Source: Flavobacterium sp. KACC 22761 (GTDB lineage: Bacteria; Bacteroidota; Bacteroidia; Flavobacteriales; Flavobacteriaceae). Taken from it: 64,000 nucleotides of DNA. Within the stretch, counting starts at the first letter, position 1. Every line of letters starts with the position of its first letter. Below, one piece after another: positions 56,725 to 64,000 of this stretch. Position numbers and translations under genes: made by a program. The DNA lies in contig NZ_CP139148.1 of assembly GCF_034058155.1 (NCBI RefSeq), positions 3,038,001 through 3,102,000 on the forward strand, written 5' to 3'. The notes below the pieces were generated by a model that searched no databases, was not told the DNA's origin, and was given only the letters and a program-made list of their open reading frames with translations.

Positions 56725-57981
56725 TTACAAATGTTCCAATTCTTCTTTTTTGAAGCGCTGATACAATTTATATTTTGCTCCTTTGACAATCTGCGATTTA
56801 TAAATACCAACAGAACCCGAGGAAAAATAAGCAATTGTGCAGCCGATGGCGATAAAAATTCCGGGAGCAATTCCGAATAATTCCATTCCCATGATAGTGC
56901 AGGCGATAGGAGTGTGAGTCGCGCCAGAAAAAACAGCAACAAACCCGACTCCCGCCAAAAGTGCAATTGGCATTGGAATTACGATTGATAATGCGCTTCC
57001 TAAAGTTGCTCCGACAAAAAACAAAGGGGTTACTTCGCCACCTTTAAAACCGGCACCCAAAGTAAATCCGGTGAAAAGAATTTTTAGCAAAAAATCATAC
57101 CACTCATTTGGATTTGAAAAAGAATCAACAATGACTGGAACGCCCAGTCCCGAGAATTTTGTCATTCCAAAACCTGCAATGGCAATTGCTAAAATAACAC
57201 CACCAATAACGGGACGAAGTGGCGGATATTTGATGTTTTTTGAAAAAAGTGAGCTCCAAAAATGGGTGCTTCTTGCAAATAATAAAGCGGCAAGGCCAGA
57301 TAAAAGTCCAATAATTATGATGTAAAATAAATTACTGAAATTAAATTCGGGTACAACTGGAATGCTGTAATGCGTATGTTTTATTTCCCAAAATTCAACG
57401 GTGAAATAGGCAACGTAAGCGACTAAAAAAGAAAGTAAAATGCTTTTGAAGTTGATTTTACTAAAGTATAAAACTTCCAAAGCAAAAATGGCGCCCGCCA
57501 AAGGTGTTCCAAAAACAGATGCAAAACCAGCACCGATTCCAAGAATAATTAAAATTTTGCGTTCGGAATTATCGAGTTTGAAAATTTTGGTGAATTGATC
57601 TGCAATTGCGCCTCCCATTTGAACTGCAGTTCCTTCGCGTCCCGCAGATCCTCCAAATAAGTGAGTTAGCAAAGTTCCCAACAGCACTAAAGGAGCCATT
57701 TTAAACGGAATTACTTTTTGCGGATTTTCGTATTCCTCCAACAATAAATTATTTCCTTTTGCAACAGATTCTCCCCAGTAATAGTAACTCAAACCAACTA
57801 ATAATCCGCCAATTGGCAAAAGGCAGATAATCCAGTCATGTGCAATTCTAAATTGCGTAACCCATTCTAAAGAAACTAAGAAAAATGCTGAAGCTGATCC
57901 TGAAAATATACCAATTAATGCACAAATAATTATCCATTTTGGAATCGAAAGCAATAATTGTTTGAGGTTTTGGGAAGTCAT
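56725..57981 (-). CDS. CLC-family antiporter, probable CLC-F fluoride exporter
   Basis: A 418-residue CLC-type membrane protein without CBS domains. Ion-pathway sequence: GSAGREGTAVQMGGAIA (residues 111-127), with the gating Glu116 of the GREG motif, and GFKGGEVTPLFFVGATLG in the second half. Where classical chloride CLCs have GSGIP, this protein has AKGNNLLLEE (residues 75-83), and the motif is GREGT, not GREGP; the position of the internal proton Glu appears as Val (FALEVLYF). To my knowledge these features mark the CLC-F clade of fluoride/proton antiporters. No fluoride riboswitch was recognised upstream; the 183-base leader is occupied by a palindromic repeat. Confidence 0.82.
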   Translation of the reverse strand: MTSQNLKQLLLSIPKWIIICALIGIFSGSASAFFLVSLEWVTQFRIAHDWIICLLPIGGLLVGLSYYYWGESVAKGNNLLLEEYENPQKVIPFKMAPLVLLGTLLTHLFGGSAGREGTAVQMGGAIADQFTKIFKLDNSERKILIILGIGAGFASVFGTPLAGAIFALEVLYFSKINFKSILLSFLVAYVAYFTVEFWEIKHTHYSIPVVPEFNFSNLFYIIIIGLLSGLAALLFARSTHFWSSLFSKNIKYPPLRPVIGGVILAIAIAGFGMTKFSGLGVPVIVDSFSNPNEWYDFLLKILFTGFTLGAGFKGGEVTPLFFVGATLGSALSIVIPMPIALLAGVGFVAVFSGATHTPIACTIMGMELFGIAPGIFIAIGCTIAYFSSGSVGIYKSQIVKGAKYKLYQRFKKEELEHL

Positions 57982-58003
57982 TAATAAGCACTAAAATAGT
58001 TTT

Positions 58004-58155
58004 GCCACGAATTTCACGAATTTTCACGAATTAATAGCATTTTGTAATTAAGAAAATTAAAAAAATAAATCTTTTTAATCCTTATAATCTGTGGCAGAAT
58101 AATTAGTGGAAATTCGTGAATTGCTTCGCCTGTTCGCTATCGCTCGAGTCGTGGC
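58004..58155. repeat. Palindromic repeat, GCCACGAATT class, copy 3, chimeric
   Basis: Left arm GCCACGAATTTCACGAATTT, right side ending GTCGTGGC, but the right arm is interrupted after TTCGTGAATT by GCTTCGCCTGTTCGCTATCG and CTCGAG, which includes the dispersed 15-mer GTTCGCTATCGCTCG (58132-58146). One repeat class has been spliced into another. Confidence 0.75.
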
Positions 58156-58164
58156 AAAAAAACT

Positions 58165-58548
58165 TTACTGTACTACAGCAGTAAATTCGATTTCAACTAA
58201 ATATTCGGGAGCAACTAATTTGCTGATTTCATAAAATCCAGTTGTAGGCTTCACATCTTTAAAAAAAGCGGAATGTGCTCTGGCAACTTCTTCAAAAGTA
58301 GAAACATCTGTAGTGAAAATTCTAGTTCTGATCACATCTTTTATTCCAACGTTCAAATCTTCAAGAACTTTTTCAACGCGTTCAATAATATTGTACGTTT
58401 GTGCATAAGCGTCATCGGCTTTTACTTTATCGCCGTCAACGATTGCAACAGTTCCTGAAACTTCAATGATATTGCCAATTCTTACGGCACGGCAATATCC
58501 CATTTTGTCTTCCCAAGGCGATCCTGTCAAGATGTTTTCTCTTTTCAT
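58165..58548 (-). CDS. RidA/YjgF/YER057c family protein
   Basis: A 127-residue protein of the RidA fold: EVSGTVAIVDGDKVKADDAY in the first half and KDVIRTRIFTTDVSTFEEVA in the second, closing LVEIEFTAVV. Canonical RidA deaminases use an Arg (Arg105 in Salmonella) in the RATxxVxxLP region; here that stretch reads TTGFYEISKLVAP with Gly at the Arg position, so imine deaminase activity is doubtful. Single gene. Confidence 0.88.
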   Translation of the reverse strand: MKRENILTGSPWEDKMGYCRAVRIGNIIEVSGTVAIVDGDKVKADDAYAQTYNIIERVEKVLEDLNVGIKDVIRTRIFTTDVSTFEEVARAHSAFFKDVKPTTGFYEISKLVAPEYLVEIEFTAVVQ

Positions 58549-58712
58549 TTTATGAGTTTTTTTGAATTTTTTTTTGATGGTTTTTTAAAACAAATTCAGG
58601 TTAATTAATGTGTTGCAATTTATGAAATAAGCTCATCAAAAAGAATCATTTCGGGTTGAAATCAATTGGGAAATCTTTCTTTTTTGTGATATTTTAAGCA
58701 TGAATTCGGGCT

Positions 58713-59018
58713 TTACTTAAGATTTTCCTCTTCATAAATTCGGAGTTTGTTTTGTGTGTTTGTCAAATGCTGTTGCAAAATTTCGATTTTGTTCAACAAA
58801 TGATAAATCGCATCAATTCCTTCCATATTAATATTAAGATCGTAGTGCATTCGAATCATTTTTTCGATTGTTGGCAACTCTTCTGGCTCCAAGTATTCAT
58901 CATTTTCTTCAAGAATAATTTTTACCAAACCATAATTGTTGAGCTCTTTTATAAAAGTATTTTCAATTTCGTGATACAGACAAAATTGTTTTATTTGAAT
59001 CAAATTTTTACTGGCCAT
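58713..59018 (-). CDS. cbpM: Chaperone modulator CbpM (MerR-like)
   Basis: A 101-residue helical protein with the CbpM pattern: [20 protein letters not shown] followed by [20 protein letters not shown], and the helix [20 protein letters not shown] and [15 protein letters not shown]. In other bacteria it inhibits the J-domain of CbpA. It overlaps the end of cbpA by 11 bases and is translationally coupled with it. The arrangement matches the known cbpA-cbpM pair. Confidence 0.85.
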   Translation of the reverse strand: MASKNLIQIKQFCLYHEIENTFIKELNNYGLVKIILEENDEYLEPEELPTIEKMIRMHYDLNINMEGIDAIYHLLNKIEILQQHLTNTQNKLRIYEEENLK

Positions 59019-59925
59019 GATTTCTAAGTTTAGCTAATTCTGTAAATAATTCTTTTTCTTTTTCAGATAATTTGGTCGGAATTTTCAAATTGTAAGTCAA
59101 ATATAAATCACCAAATTGATTCTCCTTTTTATAAATAGGGAAGCCTTTTCCTTTTAATTTTACTTTTGTTCCGGTTTGCGTTTCGGCAGGAACTTTTATT
59201 TTTACTTGTCCATCAAAGGTTTTAATGTTGATTTCGCCACCCAAAATCGCTGTGTATAAGTCCAAGTCAACATTTGAATAAAGATTGTTTCCATCTCTTT
59301 TAAAATCAGAATTGTTGGAAATTGAAAAAGTAATATACAAATCACCGTTTGGCCCGCCATTTGCGCCTGGACTTCCGTGGCCTGAAATTTTTATTATTTG
59401 ACCATTTTCAACACCTGCCGGAATGGTGATTCTGATATTTTTGCCGTTTACACTCAAATTTTGTTTATGCGTTGTGTACGCCGATTCTAAATCAAGTTGT
59501 AATTCAGCGTTGAAATCTTGGCCTCGGTATTTGGATTGGCTTCTGCTTCGCCGGGATCCATAAATCGAGTTAAAGAAATCAGAAAAATCGCTTCCCGAAA
59601 AATCTTCCCCGAAACCAGAAAAATCCTGTCCGCTTTGCTGTCTCGAATATTGCTGTTGTTGCTGATTCGGGTCGTAGCCAGCTTTTTCAAATTCGTCCGC
59701 ATGTTTCCAGTCTTTTCCGTATTTATCATATTTTTTACGATTTTCAGGATTGCTCAAAACTTCATTGGCTTCATTGATTTCTTTGAATTTTTTCTCCGCT
59801 TCTTTGTCATTCGGATTCAAATCGGGATGGTATTTTCGGGCTAATTTTCTGTACGCTTTTTTGATTTCTGCTTCAGTTGCAGACTTGGTGACATCTAAAA
59901 CTTTGTAATAATCGATATAATCCAT
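59008..59925 (-). CDS. cbpA: DnaJ-like co-chaperone CbpA
   Basis: A 305-residue Hsp40 without zinc-finger domain. N-terminal J-domain: [20 protein letters not shown] and the HPD motif in [16 protein letters not shown] Gln- and Gly/Ser-rich linker follows ([20 protein letters not shown]), then two C-terminal beta domains with [20 protein letters not shown] and [20 protein letters not shown], for substrate binding. Overlaps the start of cbpM, as in other bacteria. Confidence 0.93.
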   Translation of the reverse strand: MDYIDYYKVLDVTKSATEAEIKKAYRKLARKYHPDLNPNDKEAEKKFKEINEANEVLSNPENRKKYDKYGKDWKHADEFEKAGYDPNQQQQQYSRQQSGQDFSGFGEDFSGSDFSDFFNSIYGSRRSRSQSKYRGQDFNAELQLDLESAYTTHKQNLSVNGKNIRITIPAGVENGQIIKISGHGSPGANGGPNGDLYITFSISNNSDFKRDGNNLYSNVDLDLYTAILGGEINIKTFDGQVKIKVPAETQTGTKVKLKGKGFPIYKKENQFGDLYLTYNLKIPTKLSEKEKELFTELAKLRNHGQ

Positions 59926-60229
59926 TTTCTTGATTTTTTGAGGAACAAAATTTAAACCTTGAATTTAGGAATAAGTTGTTTATTTTCAAAGTCAAGAAGG
60001 ATTTTATAACAAAATTTTTACAAAAGAATCGTACGGATATCTTTTGGGATAATGTTAAATTTTAAAGATTTGAATTAAACTATGGCAGGTTTTTTGATTC
60101 TAAAAATTAGCCCAAATTATTGTTATAAAATACTTAAAGTGGAAGTGCGTAAACAAATTATATTATTTTTGCTTAACACTAAGAATATTTTGTAAAAATT
60201 ATACAGGCCGAGTCGATAAAACTTTTTCA
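59926..60229. other. Spacer between cbpA and the next plus-strand gene
   Basis: About 304 bases of AT-rich sequence between divergent genes. I see no repeat, hairpin or -7 box that I would assign firmly, although TATATTATTTTTGC at about 60157-60170 is a candidate promoter (TATTTTTG) for the plus-strand gene. Confidence 0.5.
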
Positions 60230-60952
60230 ATGAAGCACATTTTATTTTTCATATTATTTTTTACTGCTGCAACACTTTCAGCTCAAAATGAATTTAGTAC
60301 TAAATTCAAGAGTATTCCTGCACCAAAGTTTAATGCTAAACCCAAAAAGATTCCGGCTCCAGATTTGCCAGATTTGAACGATCCAGCTGCGCCAACTGCT
60401 GAAATTCCGAGTATCAAAACACCCAATGTTTATGATAATACGCAATTAACGACAAAATCTAAATTTCAAATTGGAGAAGAAAAAAGCAAATTCTCGATGT
60501 CAACCGAAAGTCAATTTGCTAATCCGGGTGATCGTTATGTAGCCAAAATGGAAAAAGATTTGGATAAAGCTCTAAAAGACGCAGGACTTCGCGAGGGCAG
60601 AGGAACATTGGTCAAAAAGAATATTTCTTTGGGAGATTTCAAAACAAAATCGCAATATTTTATTGTCAAATTCCGCGATTTTGGAGCAATAGACGGCGAT
60701 TTGGTAAAAGTGTCAAATAACGATCAAGTCATTCGCGATCAGATATTTTTGGATGCCAATTTTAAAGATGTAAAAATTAATCTGGCCGACGGATTTAACA
60801 AATTAGATTTTGAAGCACTAAACATAGGAAGCCTCGGAGGAAACACGGCTGAAATTCAGGTTTTTGACGATAAAGGCCAATTAGTAACCAACGATTATTG
60901 GGATAATCTCGCCGCAGGATTTAAGGCTTCGATTGTGGTGACAAAAGAATGA
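60230..60952 (+). CDS. Secreted hypothetical protein
   Basis: A 240-residue protein with signal peptide (MKHILFFILFFTAATLSAQ). The N-terminal half is Pro- and Lys-rich and low in order (PAPKFNAKPKKIPAPDLPDL), the C-terminal half is a compact beta-rich domain (SLGDFKTKSQYFIVKFRDFG, KVSNNDQVIRDQIFLDANFK, LNIGSLGGNTAEIQVFDDKG). No family is recognised. It seems to be monocistronic, followed by repeats. Confidence 0.6.
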   Translation: MKHILFFILFFTAATLSAQNEFSTKFKSIPAPKFNAKPKKIPAPDLPDLNDPAAPTAEIPSIKTPNVYDNTQLTTKSKFQIGEEKSKFSMSTESQFANPGDRYVAKMEKDLDKALKDAGLREGRGTLVKKNISLGDFKTKSQYFIVKFRDFGAIDGDLVKVSNNDQVIRDQIFLDANFKDVKINLADGFNKLDFEALNIGSLGGNTAEIQVFDDKGQLVTNDYWDNLAAGFKASIVVTKE

Positions 60953-60960
60953 TTTTTTTA

Positions 60961-61119
60961 AAGATGCTAAGATTCTAAGGTGCTAAGTTTTTTTACCAAC
61001 TTAAAATACAAACAAAAAGGAGATTCTATTTTAGAATCTCCTTTTTGTTATACAATTTAATGAACTAGTGTCTTAGCTCCTTAGAATCTTAGCGTCTTAG
61101 CGTCTTAGCCTCTTAGAAC
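60961..61119. repeat. CTAAG-decamer repeat with nested terminator
   Basis: Left block AAGATGCTAAGATTCTAAGG (60961-60980) and right block at 61069-61119 with TCTTAGCTCCTTAGAATCTT type sequence form an inverted pair of decamer runs. Between them is a hairpin AAAAAGGAGATTCTA / TAGAATCTCCTTTTT (61015-61047), the likely terminator of the flanking convergent genes. Confidence 0.7.
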
Positions 61120-61640
61120 GGATCCGCAGTAACCTTAAACTTCATATCTGCTTTTATAGTCACATCTTTCGTTAGAGTTTCTTTTAGAGTTACTTTAGTT
61201 CTTATTTTGTAGCTATCAGCTTTAATGTATTGATCCAATTTTTGATCGGTACAAATCAAGTCAATTGTGTTGCTGGTTGACATGATATTATCTTGATAAG
61301 CCAATTCAATTTCATCTGAATTTGTAGTTGAAATATACAAATGGACTGATTTCAAGAATGTGAATGTTTTATCTGACGGATCAGAAATCGATAAATTCAA
61401 CGATCTCAATTTTACATCTTTTACCAGACTAGCTTTTGTTTTGTTGTTTTGAAATTCTGCTGATGAATTTGTCGTTACTTCCGGCGTGATTATTTCCGAA
61501 GGCAAATTAATTGGTGAAGTGCTTTTGATTGTAATCGAAGTATTATTCGAAATAGTGAAAGTCAATAAATCGTCAACAGCATCACAAGAAGTTAAAAAAA
61601 ATGACAAAAAAATTGTCAAGGCAATAAGTTTTGATTTCAT
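61113..61640 (-). CDS. Hypothetical lipoprotein
   Basis: A 175-residue lipoprotein (MKSKLIALTIFLSFFLTSC, Cys19). The mature part is beta-rich with many Ser, Thr and Asn (FTISNNTSITIKSTSPINLP; LRSLNLSISDPSDKTFTFLK; TKVTLKETLTKDVTIKADMK), suggesting a beta-sandwich. No family is recognised; I would expect envelope location. Convergent with the previous gene. Confidence 0.7.
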   Translation of the reverse strand: MKSKLIALTIFLSFFLTSCDAVDDLLTFTISNNTSITIKSTSPINLPSEIITPEVTTNSSAEFQNNKTKASLVKDVKLRSLNLSISDPSDKTFTFLKSVHLYISTTNSDEIELAYQDNIMSTSNTIDLICTDQKLDQYIKADSYKIRTKVTLKETLTKDVTIKADMKFKVTADPF

Positions 61641-61698
61641 AGTTAATTTAAAATTGGGTTTTTCGTTACATACGAAATTAATTGGTTTTTGGATTTTT

Positions 61699-61829
61699 GC
61701 TAAGATACTAAGTTTCTAAGATTCTAAGTGACTAAGTTTTTTTCTTTTTTGAGACTAAAAATAAAACTCAGAATCTTAGCAACTTAGCATCTTAGGAACT
61801 CCACTGAAAAAAAAATATTTTTTTCAGTG
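61699..61829. repeat. CTAAG-decamer repeats and hairpin before guaA
   Basis: Left run CTAAGATACTAAGTTTCTAA (61699-61738) and right run ATCTTAGCAACTTAGCATCT (61772-61796) are inverted relative to each other. Next to them a hairpin CACTGAAAAA / TTTTTCAGTG (61802-61829) ends the spacer. Same decamer class as near katG and at 60961. Confidence 0.7.
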
Positions 61830-61838
61830 CTCTGATTT

Positions 61839-61867
61839 TTGAATTTCGAATATAAAAAGTACTTTTG
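61839..61867 (+). promoter_or_regulatory. guaA: guaA promoter overlapping the start region
   Basis: TTG at 61839-61841, an 18-base spacer and TACTTTTG at 61860-61867 match the Bacteroidota promoter consensus (TTG, TAnnTTTG) in sequence and spacing. The ATG starts at 61871, so transcription would begin at or within a base or two of the start codon, implying a leaderless messenger. Confidence 0.6.
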
Positions 61868-61870
61868 CGC

Positions 61871-63400
61871 ATGCAACACAACGTACTTATTTTAGATTTC
61901 GGATCGCAATATACTCAGCTTATTGCGCGTAGAGTTCGCGAATTAAATATATTCTGCGAAATTTTTCCTTACAATCACATTCCAAGTGATTTATCAAGTT
62001 ATAAAGCCGTAATTTTAGGAGGAAGCCCTTTCTCTGTAAGAGGAGAAGATGCACCACATCCTGATTTATCACAAATTAGAGGTAAAATGCCTTTGCTTGC
62101 TGTTTGTTATGGAGCACAATATTTAGCTCATTTCAGCGGTGGAGAAGTGGCAGCTTCAAATACTAGAGAATACGGAAGAGCTAACTTGTCTTATATTAAA
62201 GATGGTGAAACTTTCTTTGAAGGAGTTTCAGAAAACAGCCAAGTTTGGATGAGCCATAGCGATAGTATCAAAGCGCTTCCAACAAATGCTGTAAAATTAG
62301 CAAGCACGCATGACGTAGAATATGCAGCTTATAAAATTGAAGGCGAAACTACTTATGCAATTCAATACCATCCAGAAGTTTACCATTCAACAGATGGAAA
62401 ACAGATGTTAGAAAACTTCTTGGTTAAAATTGCTGAAGTTCCGCAAAACTTTACTCCAAATGCTTTCGTTGACGAAATGGTAGCAGAATTAAAAGAAAAA
62501 CTTGGGAACGATAAAGTAGTTCTTGGTTTATCTGGAGGAGTAGATTCTACTGTAGCAGCTGTTTTATTAAACAAAGCAATCGGGCAAAATTTATACTGTA
62601 TCTTCGTTAACAACGGACTTTTACGTAAAAACGAATTCCAAAATGTATTAGATCAATACAAAGGAATGGGATTAAACGTAAAAGGTGTAGATGCAGGAGA
62701 TCGTTTCCTTGGCGAATTAGCTGGAATTAGCGATCCAGAAACAAAACGTAAAACAATTGGTCGTGTATTTATCGAAGTTTTTGATGATGAGTCACACTTA
62801 TTAGAAGACGTAAAATGGTTGGCACAAGGAACAATTTACCCAGACGTAATTGAATCAGTTTCGGTAAAAGGACCATCTGCAACTATTAAATCGCACCACA
62901 ACGTTGGTGGATTGCCAGATTATATGAAATTAAAAATTGTAGAACCGCTTAGAATGTTGTTTAAAGACGAGGTTCGAAGAGTAGGAGCTACATTAGGAAT
63001 CGATCCTGAATTATTAGGAAGACACCCTTTTCCAGGACCAGGATTATCTATCAGAATTTTAGGAGATATTACTCCAGAGAAAGTTAGAATTTTACAAGAT
63101 GTAGATTCTGTATTTATCGAAGGCTTAAAATCTTGGGGATTATACGATAAAGTTTGGCAAGCTGGAGCAATTTTGCTTCCTGTAAATTCTGTTGGAGTAA
63201 TGGGCGATGAGCGTACTTATGAAAAAGTTGTAGCGCTTAGAGCGGTGGAATCAACAGATGGTATGACTGCTGACTGGGTTCATTTACCTTACGATTTCTT
63301 GATGAAAGTATCAAACGACATCATCAATAAAGTAAAAGGCGTGAATCGTGTTGTTTACGATATTAGTTCAAAACCACCTGCAACAATTGAGTGGGAATAG
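61871..63400 (+). CDS. guaA: GMP synthase (glutamine-hydrolysing)
   Basis: Converts XMP to GMP using glutamine. The N-terminal class I amidotransferase domain shows [45 protein letters not shown] with the nucleophile Cys near residue 78, and QYHPEVYHS with the His-Glu pair. The ATP-pyrophosphatase domain has [20 protein letters not shown]. The dimerisation/XMP-binding end is [20 protein letters not shown] and [13 protein letters not shown]. About 510 residues, as expected. A TTG six bases upstream is in frame, but ATG at 61871 is preferred (see promoter). Confidence 0.96.
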   Translation: MQHNVLILDFGSQYTQLIARRVRELNIFCEIFPYNHIPSDLSSYKAVILGGSPFSVRGEDAPHPDLSQIRGKMPLLAVCYGAQYLAHFSGGEVAASNTREYGRANLSYIKDGETFFEGVSENSQVWMSHSDSIKALPTNAVKLASTHDVEYAAYKIEGETTYAIQYHPEVYHSTDGKQMLENFLVKIAEVPQNFTPNAFVDEMVAELKEKLGNDKVVLGLSGGVDSTVAAVLLNKAIGQNLYCIFVNNGLLRKNEFQNVLDQYKGMGLNVKGVDAGDRFLGELAGISDPETKRKTIGRVFIEVFDDESHLLEDVKWLAQGTIYPDVIESVSVKGPSATIKSHHNVGGLPDYMKLKIVEPLRMLFKDEVRRVGATLGIDPELLGRHPFPGPGLSIRILGDITPEKVRILQDVDSVFIEGLKSWGLYDKVWQAGAILLPVNSVGVMGDERTYEKVVALRAVESTDGMTADWVHLPYDFLMKVSNDIINKVKGVNRVVYDISSKPPATIEWE

Positions 63401-63461
63401 TAAGATTTTTCAAATTAAGGCGTTACATTTGTTATGCCTTAATTTTTTAAACCTACTATTT

Positions 63462-64000
63462 ATGAGAGAATTTTTAACGTTTTTTCTTGTCTTTATTTTG
63501 TCTTTTAACAGAATAACTGCACAAGATTCATTTATTGAGCACAAAATTCAAAAGGGAGAAACCGCGTATTTTATAGCCCAAAAATATAAGGTTTCGGTTG
63601 ATGAAATCTTTAAATTCAATCCCGAATCTCAAAATGGAATCAAAGACAATCAGATTATTAAGATTCCGGTTCATTCTTCAGAAAAAATAAAATCAGATCA
63701 ACAAATTACTCATATTGTTGGCGAGAAAGAAACACTTTACGGTTTATCAAAAAAATATCATGTTTCTCAAGAAGCACTTCAGGAAGCCAATAAAGAAATT
63801 CTTGCCAGCGGACTTCAGGTTGGTCAGGAATTAGTTATTCCGCAAAATTCTTCAAATCTTTCGAAAATTGAAAATATAAATACTTTAAAAGCTTCACATC
63901 TTGTTGTTGCTAAGGAATCTTTATTCAGCATTGCGAGACAATACAATGTTTCGGTTGAGGATCTAGAAAATCTGAATAAGGATATTTTGATTAACGGTTT
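63462..64000 (+). CDS. LysM-domain protein (3' end outside window)
   Basis: From the ATG at 63462 the frame is open to the window end (179 codons visible). Signal peptide (REFLTFFLVFILSFNRITAQ), then three LysM-like modules in sequence: HKIQKGETAYFIAQKYKVSV, HIVGEKETLYGLSKKYHVSQ and HLVVAKESLFSIARQYNVSV, each with the GE/KE-T/SL-xxIAxxY-VS pattern. LysM modules bind peptidoglycan. In Flavobacteriia such genes downstream of guaA often encode large LysM proteins with an additional C-terminal domain, but here the rest is outside the window. Confidence 0.85.
   Translation, partial: MREFLTFFLVFILSFNRITAQDSFIEHKIQKGETAYFIAQKYKVSVDEIFKFNPESQNGIKDNQIIKIPVHSSEKIKSDQQITHIVGEKETLYGLSKKYHVSQEALQEANKEILASGLQVGQELVIPQNSSNLSKIENINTLKASHLVVAKESLFSIARQYNVSVEDLENLNKDILING

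Overview
The window comes from an AT-rich member of the Bacteroidota, almost certainly a Flavobacterium or close relative. The evidence is the gliding lipoprotein GldI, several proteins with type IX secretion system (T9SS) C-terminal sorting domains, many lipoproteins and secreted proteins of Bacteroidota type, promoter boxes matching the Bacteroidota -7 consensus TAnnTTTG (purM, glnN, glnA, guaA, the GH92 gene), and numerous small palindromic intergenic repeats. No rRNA, tRNA, CRISPR array or riboswitch was recognised. Coding density is high. The window opens inside katG and closes inside a LysM-domain gene.

Layout. 1-12.3 kb: katG (5' truncated), purU, a run of minus-strand envelope genes (DUF4197 and other lipoproteins, a Coa1-like protein, a degenerate SGNH-fold lipoprotein, an L,D-transpeptidase) and the fused acyl-CoA mutase icmF. 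12.3-18.4 kb: an accessory stretch with an Mrr-type nuclease and two small membrane proteins, palindrome clusters, a secreted alpha/beta hydrolase, a complete IS3-family element with 3-bp target duplication, and a short TPR-like protein. 18.4-23.6 kb: four paralogous small secreted proteins, three of them sharing a long upstream regulatory block, next to an AraC-type regulator and a secreted esterase. 23.6-33.1 kb: a 2150-residue T9SS-secreted protein built around twelve 86-residue repeats, a small lipoprotein and a frameshifted T9SS protein. 33.3-39.9 kb: a TerC-family protein, divergently transcribed glutamine synthetases of types II and III, purM and a small conserved gene. 39.9-44.8 kb: an IS200-like HUH transposase surrounded by palindromes, a GNAT acetyltransferase, a GH92 mannosidase and a small SmpA/BamE-like protein. 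45-60 kb: mostly minus strand, with an M61 peptidase, DUF2805, a sterol desaturase-like enzyme, a DoxX-aqpZ-GlsB group, an EamA transporter, the DHH-gldI-PPIase-PPIase operon, a rhomboid pseudoprotease, a CLC antiporter of probable fluoride type, a RidA-family protein and cbpA-cbpM. 60-64 kb: a secreted protein, a lipoprotein, guaA and the start of a LysM protein.

How the genes relate. Most of the chromosome here is housekeeping and envelope biology: oxidative defence (katG), one-carbon, purine and nitrogen metabolism (purU, purM, guaA, two glutamine synthetases), envelope folding and gliding (gldI plus two cyclophilin-FKBP fusions), and surface proteins exported by T9SS. The most unusual features are the homogenised GC-rich repeat array inside the giant T9SS protein, the conserved upstream block shared by the small secreted paralogs, the large number of different palindromic repeat classes (one of which appears to have become protein-coding inside icmF), an HUH transposase embedded in similar palindromes, and two proteins that keep an enzyme fold but seem to have lost their catalytic residues (SGNH lipoprotein and rhomboid).

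All functional calls come from reading translated sequence and remembered family motifs; no database search was run.
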